Of a stretch of DNA of 64,000 bases, positions 17,289 to 25,935 are shown piece after piece (position 1 is the stretch's first letter; every line of letters begins with the position of its first letter). The stretch spans positions 825,562 through 889,561 of the forward strand of contig NZ_JAGYPI010000002.1 in assembly GCF_018343615.1 (NCBI RefSeq). Reading direction: 5' to 3'. Made by a program: the position numbers and the translations under genes. The notes beneath the pieces are model-generated. The model did not search any database. It had not been told where the DNA came from and saw nothing but the letters and a program-made list of their open reading frames with translations. This DNA comes from Bacillus sp. FJAT-49736. GTDB taxonomy: Bacteria > Bacillota > Bacilli > Bacillales > Bacillaceae_C.

Positions 17289-17420
17289 TTTATTTGCAAA
17301 ATATAGACCATATAATTTTACCTACGATTTCTCCGAGACAGTCGGCAAAGTTACATACCCTACTAAAAATGTAATCCACTTTAGGAAAAATGTCCTATAA
17401 ATTAAACAGTTCTCCCTTTT

Positions 17421-17486
17421 TTACGGTTTGGTAATCAGCCATATAACACCGAATTTATCTACAACTTCTACAAAATTGAATTGATA
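17421..17486 (-). pseudogene. 3'-end remnant of a PhnB-like VOC protein
   Basis: Up to TAA at 17421-17423 the minus strand reads FNFVEVVDKFGVIWLITKP, which has the D.FGV.W ending of PhnB/VOC proteins. No upstream part or start codon is left. The remainder of 17289-17602 shows no gene. Confidence 0.5.
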
Positions 17487-17602
17487 AAAATAAGAAAGTT
17501 ATTATAATGTCATTTTTTTTATATGTAAAATTTTAAATCATTTTTCCTCTTTCCCAAACTTGTTTTGAAAAAAAGATCTTGTAATAATTCATGAAGACCC
17601 CA

Positions 17603-18703
17603 TTATATAGGCAGCAATGTCGTTACCGAAAAGCCATTTGTCCCATCCACTATCACTTTTCCGTTTATAGCAGCTGTCCGTTCTTCCATCCCCCTGATTC
17701 CGAGCCCTTTTTTTACCTTTTCTGCTCCTCTTCCATTATCCCTCACTTCTGCCCTAATTACTTTATTTAGCACATTTAGATGGATTGAAACATGGGTAGC
17801 ATCAGAATATTTTAGAGTGTTTGTTAGAGCCTCCGTTATGTTCTCCTGAATAATTTTCCAATGTATTGGGGTAATAACCTCGAGGTTTCCTTTGTACACA
17901 AAGGAAGCTGTTAGCCCATGTTTCGATGCATATTCATCAAATAATAGTTTCATACGATGAATTCCCATTTGCTCGGTAGACGGCTTCATATTTTTCAAGG
18001 TGATTCGAATACTCTCAATTCCCTCTTTCGATATATTAATAGCATTTTGTAAAAGTTTCGATGCTTTTTTCTGATCGACGTACATCAATCGTTTAGAGGC
18101 TTCCATTTGAATGAGGGCGCCAGTCATGGAGTGACCAATTTTATCATGAATTTCCTGTGATAATCGGTTTCTCTCTTCCAGTTTGAAGGTATATTCCGAT
18201 TGTCGTATGTATTCCTGATTTTCATTCAAATTCCTTGATAGCTTTTGCAGATCCTTCCTCATCTTATCCACTTGATTCTCATAATTCATTAGTTTTTTTG
18301 AAAACATCACACTCATGCCAAAAATCATAAAACTGAGCAATGTCACCATTCCATAAACGGGATATATGTTTGCCTTTATATATAAAATAGGAATTACCGC
18401 AAGTATTAATAAAAATATTTTCTTTTCTATATAGTTTGCTGCTAGCTCAAATAGGTTAATAGGAATGAGCAAAATAAATAAAGGATCAATGCGGATACAA
18501 AACATAATGGTTAATACAATGGCTGCTACCATGAAAAGTTGTTTTAATTTATCCCTTTTAAATATGTATATAACGATATTCACACAGAAATAGATAAGCA
18601 ACGAAAAAACAATCCATGGTAAATGCGGGCTTCCAGATTGCACATAAGCCGCAGCAATATACCCCATTACTATTAATTTGCTGAAAATCATCCATAATTC
18701 CAT
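17603..18703 (-). CDS. Sensor histidine kinase, HisKA_3 (NarX/LnrJ type)
   Basis: A 366-residue kinase. About five membrane helices fill residues 1-130 with almost no extracellular loop, so it probably senses a membrane-embedded signal. A coiled-coil linker follows. The phospho-acceptor His186 is in LSQEIHDKIGHS (HisKA_3), and the ATPase part has EALTNTLKYSDAT (N box) and DNGRGA and GLGIRGMEER (G boxes). I chose the ATG at 18703, eleven bases after the regulator's stop, because GAGGG sits seven bases before it. It resembles LnrJ/LiaS-type kinases that guard against membrane-active antibiotics. Confidence 0.88.
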   Translation of the reverse strand: MELWMIFSKLIVMGYIAAAYVQSGSPHLPWIVFSLLIYFCVNIVIYIFKRDKLKQLFMVAAIVLTIMFCIRIDPLFILLIPINLFELAANYIEKKIFLLILAVIPILYIKANIYPVYGMVTLLSFMIFGMSVMFSKKLMNYENQVDKMRKDLQKLSRNLNENQEYIRQSEYTFKLEERNRLSQEIHDKIGHSMTGALIQMEASKRLMYVDQKKASKLLQNAINISKEGIESIRITLKNMKPSTEQMGIHRMKLLFDEYASKHGLTASFVYKGNLEVITPIHWKIIQENITEALTNTLKYSDATHVSIHLNVLNKVIRAEVRDNGRGAEKVKKGLGIRGMEERTAAINGKVIVDGTNGFSVTTLLPI

Positions 18704-18713
18704 TATATTACCC

Positions 18714-19355
18714 TCATTGCTCAACTTTTCCGGTTAAATAATAAATAGCAATTTGCGTCCGATGCTCCAGTCCAGTTTTATTTAAAATGGACGTAATATA
18801 ATTTGCAATCGTTCCTTCTGAAATAAAGAGCTGCTTGGAAATTTCTTTATTCGAAAGACCTTTTGCAATTAAGGACATAATGCTCCATTCCCTTTCCGTA
18901 AACAAGCTCGTATCTATCTTGGTTTCGGTACTTCTCGGCTCGACCAAATTGGATTTGATTTTTTCCAACACGATATCCTGAATAAAGCTGTTCCCCTTAT
19001 AAACACCCCTGATGGCATCCCGGATGACCTCCGGCTCTGTATTCTTAAGCAAATAGCCCTTAGCCCCATTTTTGATCGCATCCATTATGTATTCATCATC
19101 ATCAAAAGTAGTTAAAATCAAAGGCTTTGTGTTTGTTTGCTCTACTAGGAGCTTCGTTGCCTCAACTCCGTTCATATTAGGCATTCTAACATCTAATAAT
19201 GCAACATCCACATCATGACTTTTACAAAAATCAACCGCTTGCTGCCCATCATCTACCGTGGCTAAAACCTCAAATTCCTCGTAGGTGCTAAGGATTATTT
19301 TCATTCCCTCCCGAATGAACGAATTATCATCCGCAATGATCAGTTTAATTTTCAT
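18714..19355 (-). CDS. Response regulator, NarL/FixJ family (LnrK type)
   Basis: A 213-residue regulator. The receiver has acidic residues D9-D10, the phospho-acceptor Asp55 in VALLDVRMP, Thr83 and Lys104. The C-terminal LuxR-type HTH (about 148-208) has FTEREWSIMSLIAKGLSNKEI and a recognition helix in GTIANYITSILNK. First gene of an operon with the kinase. The same-strand LnrLMN-like exporter lies 5.6 kb downstream, and this pair is the only candidate regulator for it in the window. Confidence 0.9.
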   Translation of the reverse strand: MKIKLIIADDNSFIREGMKIILSTYEEFEVLATVDDGQQAVDFCKSHDVDVALLDVRMPNMNGVEATKLLVEQTNTKPLILTTFDDDEYIMDAIKNGAKGYLLKNTEPEVIRDAIRGVYKGNSFIQDIVLEKIKSNLVEPRSTETKIDTSLFTEREWSIMSLIAKGLSNKEISKQLFISEGTIANYITSILNKTGLEHRTQIAIYYLTGKVEQ

Positions 19356-19505
19356 ATTCTACAGTGCGTGTTCCACACTGTTTTCACACCCTTCAAATAT
19401 TTATTTTTCTTTTATTCATATTCCACTTATACATGTAAAATCCTTTTACACAATGCATACTAAATTAGTTCATACTAAAAATATCAAATTCCCCAATAAA
19501 ATTTT

Positions 19506-19531
19506 CAAACTTTCCTTAGAGATGAAACGTC
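19506..19531 (+). promoter_or_regulatory. SigV-type ECF promoter, probably autoregulatory
   Basis: CAAAC (19506-19510) and CGTC (19528-19531) are separated by 17 bases, matching the AAC...CGTC core of Bacillus ECF promoters. It points to the sigma gene starting at 19590. Confidence 0.6.
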
Positions 19532-19589
19532 TATTTTCCGTAAGACACTTTGAACGATACGTATCTTAGAAGAAGGAGCTCTTTTTTCA

Positions 19590-20072
19590 ATGAAGAAAAG
19601 CAAGTTAGAACCATATTTTGTTCAATTCATTACAGAAAACAAGGAAGACTTTTACCGCCTTGCATACAGTTATGTCAAAAATCAAGCGGACGCTTTAGAT
19701 ATCGTGCAGGATTCGATAAAAAAAGGCCTGCTATCCCTTGACTCCATGCGAGATAAGCGGTCTATTAAAAGCTGGTTTTATCGAATCGTAGTAAATACAT
19801 CGTTAGACTATATACGAAAAAAGAAAAAAGTCACCTTTATGAATGTGGAAACTTTAGATTATTTCAGCTCAGGCAAAGAGGATGTATATAAACATTTTGA
19901 TTTAGAACGGTCACTTGAGGCATTACCGGAAAAATACAGGAGAGTAATTGTCCTAAGGTATTTTGAGGACCTCAAAATTGAGGAGGTCGCTGAAGTACTC
20001 GACGAAAATGAATCTACGATTAAAACCAGGATATACAGAGCACTTGATATGCTGCGAATAAAGTTAAAATAG
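19590..20072 (+). CDS. sigV: ECF sigma factor SigV
   Basis: A 160-residue ECF sigma factor. Sigma2 shows DFYRLAYSYVKNQADALDIVQDSIKK and IKSWFYRIVVNTSLDYIRK. Sigma4 shows LPEKYRRVIVLRYFEDLKIEEVAEVL. Length and sequence agree closely with B. subtilis SigV, which turns on lysozyme resistance when its anti-sigma factor is destroyed. It is followed after 19 bases by an RsiV-like gene. AAGGAG precedes the ATG. The OatA and Dlt-type targets known in B. subtilis are not in this window, although an acyltransferase-3 protein lies at 13112. Confidence 0.85.
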   Translation: MKKSKLEPYFVQFITENKEDFYRLAYSYVKNQADALDIVQDSIKKGLLSLDSMRDKRSIKSWFYRIVVNTSLDYIRKKKKVTFMNVETLDYFSSGKEDVYKHFDLERSLEALPEKYRRVIVLRYFEDLKIEEVAEVLDENESTIKTRIYRALDMLRIKLK

Positions 20073-20091
20073 CACATTGGAGGAATTTCGA

Positions 20092-20973
20092 ATGGATAAA
20101 AAGCTAGAGCTATTGAGAGATGAATATAAAAATATCCCTATCCCGGCAGAATTAGATACTGTTGTGCAAAAAGCACTTAATCAGCCGAAAAAGCCTAGAC
20201 GTTCCTATAAGTGGGTAGTTGGAACAGTGGCTGCTGCAGCTATTTTTATTGTCGGCCTAAATACTAGCCCTACTTTTGCAAAAACGATGTCAGAAATACC
20301 AGTAGTGGGTAATGTCGTGAAAGTGTTCACTTTTAAAGATTATCATTTCGACGATAAAAACTTTAATGCCCATATTCAAACACCAAAAGTAAAAAATCTA
20401 GAGAACAAACAATTGGAAAGCAGCCTTAATCAAAAGTATGTTGAGGAAAACCGTAAATTGTATAAAGAGTTCTCTAAAGAAATGAAGGATCTAAAAAAAC
20501 AGGGCGGCGGACATCTTGGAGTAGATAGCGGCTATGAAGTGAAAACAGATAATGATCAGATTTTATCGATAGAAAGATATGTAACAAAAATCCAAGCATC
20601 ATCCGACACAACTTTAACATTTGACACTATCGATAAGAAAAAACAAATCTTATTGACCCTGCCAATTTTATTTAAAAATGACCAATATATCGACTTAATC
20701 AGTGAAAATATCAAAGATCAAATGCACCAGCAAATGAAAAAGGATTCCAACAAGATTTATTGGGTAAGCGGCAAACGAGACCTGGATATAAGACCTGAAG
20801 AAATGTTTAATAAAATATCTGCGAATCAAAACTTTTATATTAATAAGAACCATAAATTAGTCATTGCCTTCAATCAATTTGATGTAGCACCTGGCTATAT
20901 GGGAACAGTGGAGTTTGTCATTCCAACAAGTGTCATCTCCAATATATTAGTCGGAAATGAATACATTAAATAG
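20092..20973 (+). CDS. rsiV: Membrane anti-sigma factor RsiV-like
   Basis: A 293-residue protein: a cytosolic sigma-binding part (1-38), one membrane helix (about 41-60, ending near SPTFA) and an extracellular domain with YHFDDKNFNAHIQTPKV and a C-terminal DUF3298-type region. RsiV binds lysozyme directly and is then cut by signal peptidase and RasP to free SigV. I chose the ATG at 20092 because GGAGG lies eight bases upstream; the in-frame ATG five codons earlier lies before that site. Confidence 0.82.
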   Translation: MDKKLELLRDEYKNIPIPAELDTVVQKALNQPKKPRRSYKWVVGTVAAAAIFIVGLNTSPTFAKTMSEIPVVGNVVKVFTFKDYHFDDKNFNAHIQTPKVKNLENKQLESSLNQKYVEENRKLYKEFSKEMKDLKKQGGGHLGVDSGYEVKTDNDQILSIERYVTKIQASSDTTLTFDTIDKKKQILLTLPILFKNDQYIDLISENIKDQMHQQMKKDSNKIYWVSGKRDLDIRPEEMFNKISANQNFYINKNHKLVIAFNQFDVAPGYMGTVEFVIPTSVISNILVGNEYIK

Positions 20974-21009
20974 ATTGAGTTGGCACTATTGATTCGCCCG
21001 AAAAGGTGC

Positions 21010-21092
21010 GAGAACGGCATGATTTGTTTCTCAAATGGCATGAAATTAACTTAAAATGGCACGAATTACTTCTCAAATAGCACAAATTAGGT
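21010..21092. repeat. Short degenerate tandem repeat
   Basis: Three to four imperfect copies of a unit of about 25 bases built on TTCTCAAATGGCATGAATTA lie between rsiV and its terminator. They are non-coding and resemble, in style, the repeats near 28.2 kb and 40.5 kb. Confidence 0.6.
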
Positions 21093-21108
21093 ATAATTAC
21101 CTATATTC

Positions 21109-21156
21109 ATCACCAAGAGTTCTTGTCTTAAGCGAGAACTCTTGGTGATTTTTTTA
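21109..21156 (+). terminator. Strong terminator after rsiV
   Basis: A perfect 15-base stem (21109-21123 with 21135-21149) and eleven-base loop are followed by TTTTTTT on the plus strand. Confidence 0.9.
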
Positions 21157-21639
21157 CTATTCCAATGCTGCTTTTATTTCTTCTATTTGCTGCAAGTGAC
21201 GCTGCTCATGATAACCAACAAAAGAAATATACTGTTTTAAACTAAGTCTGCCAAACACAGGGTTTGGCATTGATTTGCTTTCTAAGTCCGCTTCTTTTGC
21301 ACTGGAAGTAAGCTGATTTAACGCTTTTCGAGATTCAGCGAGTTTCTTTTCCATTTCTTCTAAGGTAACAAATTCATTAGATGGAACGCCAAACGGTGGG
21401 GAATTCACCTTTGTTGAGCGATTCAATATCCGTTCTATCGGTTTCGCTGGCGCTGGTTCACTCTCACTAGTTAATGTATTAGAAATACCTTTCGTTATCG
21501 ACCTTTCTATTAAGTATAAATGTTGCAGTATTTGCATAATCGACCAAGTTCCCTCTTCGACCCTTTTATTTAATTGCTCATCTGTTAAACCTCTTACACT
21601 ATTCAATACTTCTTCTCTTGCTTTTGTATTATTGTCCAA
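21157..21639 (-). CDS. DinB superfamily protein (YfiT-like)
   Basis: A 160-residue four-helix-bundle protein. The DinB metal site is expected from His40 in the helix IMQILQHL and from the two His of YHEQRHLQQI near residue 144-149. In Bacillicutes many DinB proteins are bacillithiol-dependent transferases or unknown metal-dependent enzymes. A TTG start at 21639 has AAGGAGATGGAGA before it. It is convergent with rsiV and has no operon partners. Confidence 0.82.
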   Translation of the reverse strand: MDNNTKAREEVLNSVRGLTDEQLNKRVEEGTWSIMQILQHLYLIERSITKGISNTLTSESEPAPAKPIERILNRSTKVNSPPFGVPSNEFVTLEEMEKKLAESRKALNQLTSSAKEADLESKSMPNPVFGRLSLKQYISFVGYHEQRHLQQIEEIKAALE

Positions 21640-21843
21640 TTGGTCTCCATCTCCTTTTTTAGGCAGCGATCTTTACTAACATACTGAAAGCAATTCTTTA
21701 ATAAAAATCGAAATCCCCTAATATATCCATTTTATGTTTATTCCATAGCAGCGAAGGGAATTCCTTTATCTGCAAAAATTTACTACATATTAAAACCATA
21801 CAAAGTAGATAGTAAGAACAGCATAAATGAAGGGAGAAATCAT

Positions 21844-23079
21844 ATGAAAAAAATCTTGTTATTAACATTTATCTTAACAATCCTAGTTCCTTATGCTAAC
21901 GCTACTGCTCAAACAAATCTTGTTAAAGCAGCGTTCCTCCGGGATGGGAACCTATGGATTTTTGTAGATGGAAAGGAAAAGCAAGTTACCAATTCAGGTA
22001 ATGTTCCCTCTGCACCAAAGTGGTCAAGGGATGGGAAACTACTGGTTTATCAGCAAATGGGACCTTCTAAATTCTCTAAGAATGAACAGCAATCTGAGGT
22101 ATGGACATATAATTTGGAAAGTGGTAAGAGAAAACAAATCTACCATAACGGGCATTCGCTAAAATGGGGGCCACATAAAAACATCCTTGCCTTTAGTGAT
22201 AAAGGAATCTTAGACATCTCCAATTTAAGCGAATTCTTTAACATCGCAATGGGTGTAAATGATTATGCATGGCTTCCAAAAGGGGACGGATTTCTCCTTT
22301 CCTCCTCGGGTACATTACGACCAGATGGCTGGTCAAGTGCATCCTTGTTCACCAAGAAAGTAGGCGAAAACTACCGCGATATTGTTCTTTTTGGTGGTGT
22401 GAAGCCATTTTTTACACTGCCTAAGGAAATTGGGACAACGAATAAGAATAAATTAATTGCTGTATATGCGGAGCAGCTTAGCTATTCCCCAAGTGGAAAA
22501 TGGGTATCCTTTGTGGTTTCGCCGACAGCTTCATGGTCCATGGATAGCAATATGGTTTGTGTGATCGATAGCACCGGCAAAAATTTTAAAGTCTTGGATG
22601 AAATTATTTTACAGGTTGGGTCACCCAAATGGGCTCCTTCCACTGATTCACTAGCCTTCATAGCCGGTGGCGGAAGATTAGTCTTTGATTTTAAAAATAA
22701 AAAACTGAGGATAAAAGAATTGCCTGCATCTGGAACATTTACACCAGACCATTTTGCTGACATTGATTTCAACTGGATAACAAACGAATTGCTAGTAGTG
22801 TCTCGAATGAAGGAAGGTAAATGGTCCAATGATTTCAGCAAACACCCTCTCCCAGTACTTTACTCCGTGGATGTGTCGAAAAATATGCAAACCAAATTAA
22901 CCAATCCACCGAAAGGATTGGGTGATTATGCACCACAATACGTAAAATCCATGAATAAGCTAGTTTGGCTGCGAGGATCATCCATACTGAATGAAAACAG
23001 AGATCTTTGGATGGCTAACCTAGATGGTAGCCATGAAAAAAAATTGCTCCAGAATGTACAAGAGATAGTATTTTACTAG
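21844..23079 (+). CDS. Secreted TolB-like beta-propeller protein
   Basis: A 411-residue protein with a signal peptide (residues 1-22, cleavage near NATAQT) followed by repeated beta-propeller blades. The blade motif is PKWSRDGKLLVYQQ near 58-72, LSYSPSGKWVSFV near 213 and SPKWAPSTDSLAFIAGG near 260. These are WD40-like/TolB repeats. It lacks a catalytic domain, so it may bind peptide or polysaccharide outside the cell. GAAGGGAG precedes the ATG. Single gene, convergent with the ArsR unit. Confidence 0.78.
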   Translation: MKKILLLTFILTILVPYANATAQTNLVKAAFLRDGNLWIFVDGKEKQVTNSGNVPSAPKWSRDGKLLVYQQMGPSKFSKNEQQSEVWTYNLESGKRKQIYHNGHSLKWGPHKNILAFSDKGILDISNLSEFFNIAMGVNDYAWLPKGDGFLLSSSGTLRPDGWSSASLFTKKVGENYRDIVLFGGVKPFFTLPKEIGTTNKNKLIAVYAEQLSYSPSGKWVSFVVSPTASWSMDSNMVCVIDSTGKNFKVLDEIILQVGSPKWAPSTDSLAFIAGGGRLVFDFKNKKLRIKELPASGTFTPDHFADIDFNWITNELLVVSRMKEGKWSNDFSKHPLPVLYSVDVSKNMQTKLTNPPKGLGDYAPQYVKSMNKLVWLRGSSILNENRDLWMANLDGSHEKKLLQNVQEIVFY

Positions 23080-23113
23080 TTTTTATGTTGAGTAGTACCT
23101 GGAACCAAAAAAA

Positions 23114-23169
23114 CAAAAAAAGCTCAGCAAAAGGCAGCGGGGATACCCTGCTGCTTCTTGGTATGAGCT
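23114..23169 (-). terminator. Terminator of the AHSA1-ArsR operon
   Basis: Nested stems AGCTCA/TGAGCT (23121-23126 with 23164-23169) and GCAGCGGG/CCTGCTGC are followed on the minus strand by TTTTTTTG and more T residues. Confidence 0.8.
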
Positions 23170-23179
23170 GAATATGTAA

Positions 23180-23503
23180 TTAGTCCTCTGACTCTACATA
23201 TTCTTTTAAAGCGGATAGTCTATCTGCCCAATATTTTTCGAAAAAGCTCACCCATTTTTGAAGCTCTTTTAAGGGTTCAGGCTGCAGCGTGTACCTTGTT
23301 TCACGCCCTACTTTTTTACTTTGAACAAGACCTGCATCCGCAAGAACATGGAGATGCTTATTAACTGCAGTTCTGGTAATAGGAAATTGTTCCGTAATGG
23401 AAGCAATCGGCATTTCTTTATCGGCAAGTAAAATTAACATTTTACGCCTAGTTGGGTCGGCAATCGCTTGAAAGACGTCATGTTTTATTGCAGTATCTTT
23501 CAT
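23180..23503 (-). CDS. ArsR-family repressor (SdpR-like)
   Basis: A 107-residue winged-helix repressor: ADPTRRKMLILL opens helix 3, and SITEQFPITRTAVNKHLHVLADAGLVQSKKVGRETRY forms the HTH and wing. No cysteine pair of the metal-sensing type is present, so it fits the autorepressor branch paired with SRPBCC proteins. The ATG follows the stop of the AHSA1 gene directly (TAA-ATG), so the two are translationally coupled. Two palindromes in the common promoter are its likely operators. Confidence 0.88.
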   Translation of the reverse strand: MKDTAIKHDVFQAIADPTRRKMLILLADKEMPIASITEQFPITRTAVNKHLHVLADAGLVQSKKVGRETRYTLQPEPLKELQKWVSFFEKYWADRLSALKEYVESED

Positions 23504-23917
23504 TTATAAAGACTCAACATAGGAGACGAGCTTGTTCTCTTTAATTCCAGCCCAACCTTGATCCATAATACCGCGAATAACCGTGTGTGGCTGATTAAAT
23601 TCTGTAACCTTATTTTCATCCCAGCCTGAATGAATAAGAGTAAATTCTGTTTTGCCGTCTACTTCTTTTAATTCAAAGGTTAAATGCCAATCCTTCCCCC
23701 AATCAAATCCCACTCGGTGAGGAGGATCGAGCTCCGTTATTTTACAAGGTGAGTCTCCATAAGGTCCCGCATGCAATATGAATTCCTTTCCAAGAACGGG
23801 TTCAAATGTATTTTCCATCCACCAAGCTGCAATACCTTCTGAGGTTGCAACTGCTTTCCATACTTTATCAATCGGGGCATTTAAAATAACAGTGTGTTTA
23901 ATATCTGGTAATGTCAT
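23504..23917 (-). CDS. SRPBCC/AHSA1 domain protein
   Basis: A 137-residue protein of the activator-of-Hsp90-like START fold. It has IKHTVILNAPIDKVWKAVATSEGIAAWW at the N-terminus, PCKITELDPPHRVGFDW in the middle and HSGWDE late. It forms a hydrophobic ligand pocket; the ligand is unknown. I chose the ATG at 23917, eight bases after GGAGG; the longer frame upstream runs through the operator region and is unlikely to be translated. In an operon with the ArsR repressor that follows. Confidence 0.85.
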   Translation of the reverse strand: MTLPDIKHTVILNAPIDKVWKAVATSEGIAAWWMENTFEPVLGKEFILHAGPYGDSPCKITELDPPHRVGFDWGKDWHLTFELKEVDGKTEFTLIHSGWDENKVTEFNQPHTVIRGIMDQGWAGIKENKLVSYVESL

Positions 23918-23941
23918 GAATAAAACCTCCAAAGAATTTAT

Positions 23942-23991
23942 AACACTAATAGGTGTTACTTTTATTATAACACCCTTTAGTGTTATTTCAA
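23942..23991 (-). promoter_or_regulatory. Promoter with two ArsR-type operators
   Basis: TTGAAA (23986-23991) and TATAAT (23964-23969), 16 bases apart on the minus strand, form a promoter. Two 16-base palindromes of the form AACACY-N4-RGTGTT lie at 23942-23957 and 23969-23984, one inside the spacer and one after the -10 box. Confidence 0.8.
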
Positions 23992-23995
23992 CCAA

Positions 23996-24559
23996 TTACG
24001 TATTTAGCGTTTGATTTTTGGAAAGTTTTAATGCAAGATTTTTTAATCGCGGATTTGCCTCGATAAGTCCAATCTTTACTAAAACCGCCATCATGAAATC
24101 GAAATGAGCAAATCCCTTACTAGTAATCAACTTATCTCCAATCACAATGTCGGTATCCGTATAATTTCCATCAGCATAATACTCTGCAAATAGTTCCTTT
24201 ATATGAGGCATGGTGGTGAAATCACTTTTCACCAAGCCGGCACCGGCAACAATGGCTGAAGAGCCACAGCTCGCAGCAATAAGTCCATCAAAATCTTGTA
24301 AAAATTGATGCAGCTGTTGATTATCTATCAAATCCTTTGTTACTTTTCCGCCTGGCAATAGCAAAAAAGCATATTCATTGGGATTTCTTTGATCAATACG
24401 CTCTGTATGAACTAGAACTCCCCCATCAGTGGGTACTAAACCGCCATTAATTGATAGAGTCTCCACGCAATAGCCTGCATTTTTCAAAAACATTTGCAAA
24501 AGCGAAACCTGCCAAATTGCAAAATCATCATATACGATAAACCCAACCTTTTTTTGCAA
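23996..24559 (-). CDS. DJ-1/PfpI family protein
   Basis: A 187-residue protein of the class I glutamine amidotransferase-like, DJ-1 group. LLLPGGK is the strand before the nucleophile turn and the reactive Cys is in LIAASCGSSAIVAGAGL. Relatives act as stress-protective proteases, glyoxalases or chaperones. The TTG at 24559 is preferred because AAGGAG lies eight bases upstream; a GTG three codons earlier overlaps that site. It lies upstream of the AHSA1-ArsR unit but is separated from it by that unit's promoter. Confidence 0.82.
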   Translation of the reverse strand: MQKKVGFIVYDDFAIWQVSLLQMFLKNAGYCVETLSINGGLVPTDGGVLVHTERIDQRNPNEYAFLLLPGGKVTKDLIDNQQLHQFLQDFDGLIAASCGSSAIVAGAGLVKSDFTTMPHIKELFAEYYADGNYTDTDIVIGDKLITSKGFAHFDFMMAVLVKIGLIEANPRLKNLALKLSKNQTLNT

Positions 24560-24713
24560 ATTATTCACTCCTTATGGAAAGATGTTTTCATTATAGTAGG
24601 AATATTTTAAATATAGTAGTCTTTAATCAAAAATGGAAATATTGTATAATATTGTTAGTAAAGAGGAATTCTTCTTTTACTATGAACACTACTTATATAA
24701 GGAGGTAGATAAT

Positions 24714-25922
24714 TTGTTAAAAAGAGCCCTGTCTATCCTCATTTTTGTAATACTGCTTTCTGGCTGCCACTCTCAGCCTACCGTAGGTTCAAAACAAAAA
24801 GAACCAAACAGAAAAATCCACCAAACAAAACAAGCCGACAAAAAGGCACTAGAACAAGAGGAAAATTCAGTAAAAAGCCATTTTGAAGGAATGATAGAAG
24901 CAGCAGAGGAAAATAATAAGACAAAATTTCTTTCCTTTCAAAATGAAACAAATCAGCTTTTTTACAAAGAACAAAAAGTATGGTTAGAGGACTTCAATCA
25001 AAAGAAAAAGGAAGGTTGGAAAGTTTCTGTCGTTATTAACGATATTACCTTGGATTCTTTAGATAAAGGAAAACTAGAGTTACAGATTAATATGCAATTG
25101 AAAAATCAGGATATTACTAATCACATAACATATCCCATTAACAAGATAAACGGCACATGGAAGATGAACGACCTTCCCTTCAAGAAAAAAACAGAGGGTC
25201 CATTAAATCTTTACTATTTACCCTCACTAGAATCAGATGCCGATATAGCTTTTACAGATGTGGAGGATCTTGTTGAGTTATATAGCAAAACATTCAGGTG
25301 GAAGCCCACGGAAGTAAATGTCAAGCTCTATGATTCACTCGAGGAAATTTCCGCCTCCGTAGCTTGGCCAACTCTTTTTGGAGTTACATCACCATTTACT
25401 TCGCTGAAGTTTTTAGTAGACGGAAGCTATTCCGAGGTAACCTATTCCTTAATGACACACGAAGTTGTTCATACGATGCTTGCAGATCTTTCTAACGATA
25501 ATGCCCCAACCTTTATGCAAGAAGGTCTCGCCGTATTTGTATCCAGTGCAGTTACGAAAGATGATTCCGGCAAACCACAACTTGACTTCAATAATAAAGT
25601 AGCAGAAAGAGAGAAAATAATATTAAAGAAAACAAAAAACATTAAACCTATCAGTGACCTCAAAAACGTGAATTACACCGATAATTCTATCGATATTTAT
25701 AACGTAGGCTTTCTAATTACAGATTATTTAATTCAAACCTATGGATTAGAAAAATATCTAGACATGGTTGAAGTGTTGAAGAAAAATGATATCGTAGAGG
25801 ATGATAATCCCCAAAAAGAACAAATCGTATTTAATCGTGCCTTCAAAGCTTTGGAGCAGACCTATGGACCATTAGATAATTTATCCAAAGGATATATCGA
25901 TTATTTTAATAAAAAGAAATAA
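24714..25922 (+). CDS. Lipoprotein with HExxH metalloprotease domain
   Basis: A 402-residue lipoprotein. Lipobox LLSGC gives lipidated Cys18, followed by a charged linker, a SnoaL/NTF2-like middle part and a C-terminal gluzincin-type peptidase domain. The zinc site reads HEVVH (residues 249-253) with a downstream Glu270 in MQEGLAVFV as probable third ligand. It resembles peptidase-MA-like proteins. I chose the TTG at 24714 because GGAGG is eight bases upstream and it starts the signal peptide. It is expected to be active at the outer face of the membrane; substrate unknown. Confidence 0.8.
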   Translation: MLKRALSILIFVILLSGCHSQPTVGSKQKEPNRKIHQTKQADKKALEQEENSVKSHFEGMIEAAEENNKTKFLSFQNETNQLFYKEQKVWLEDFNQKKKEGWKVSVVINDITLDSLDKGKLELQINMQLKNQDITNHITYPINKINGTWKMNDLPFKKKTEGPLNLYYLPSLESDADIAFTDVEDLVELYSKTFRWKPTEVNVKLYDSLEEISASVAWPTLFGVTSPFTSLKFLVDGSYSEVTYSLMTHEVVHTMLADLSNDNAPTFMQEGLAVFVSSAVTKDDSGKPQLDFNNKVAEREKIILKKTKNIKPISDLKNVNYTDNSIDIYNVGFLITDYLIQTYGLEKYLDMVEVLKKNDIVEDDNPQKEQIVFNRAFKALEQTYGPLDNLSKGYIDYFNKKK

Positions 25923-25935
25923 TATTGAGACTAAC

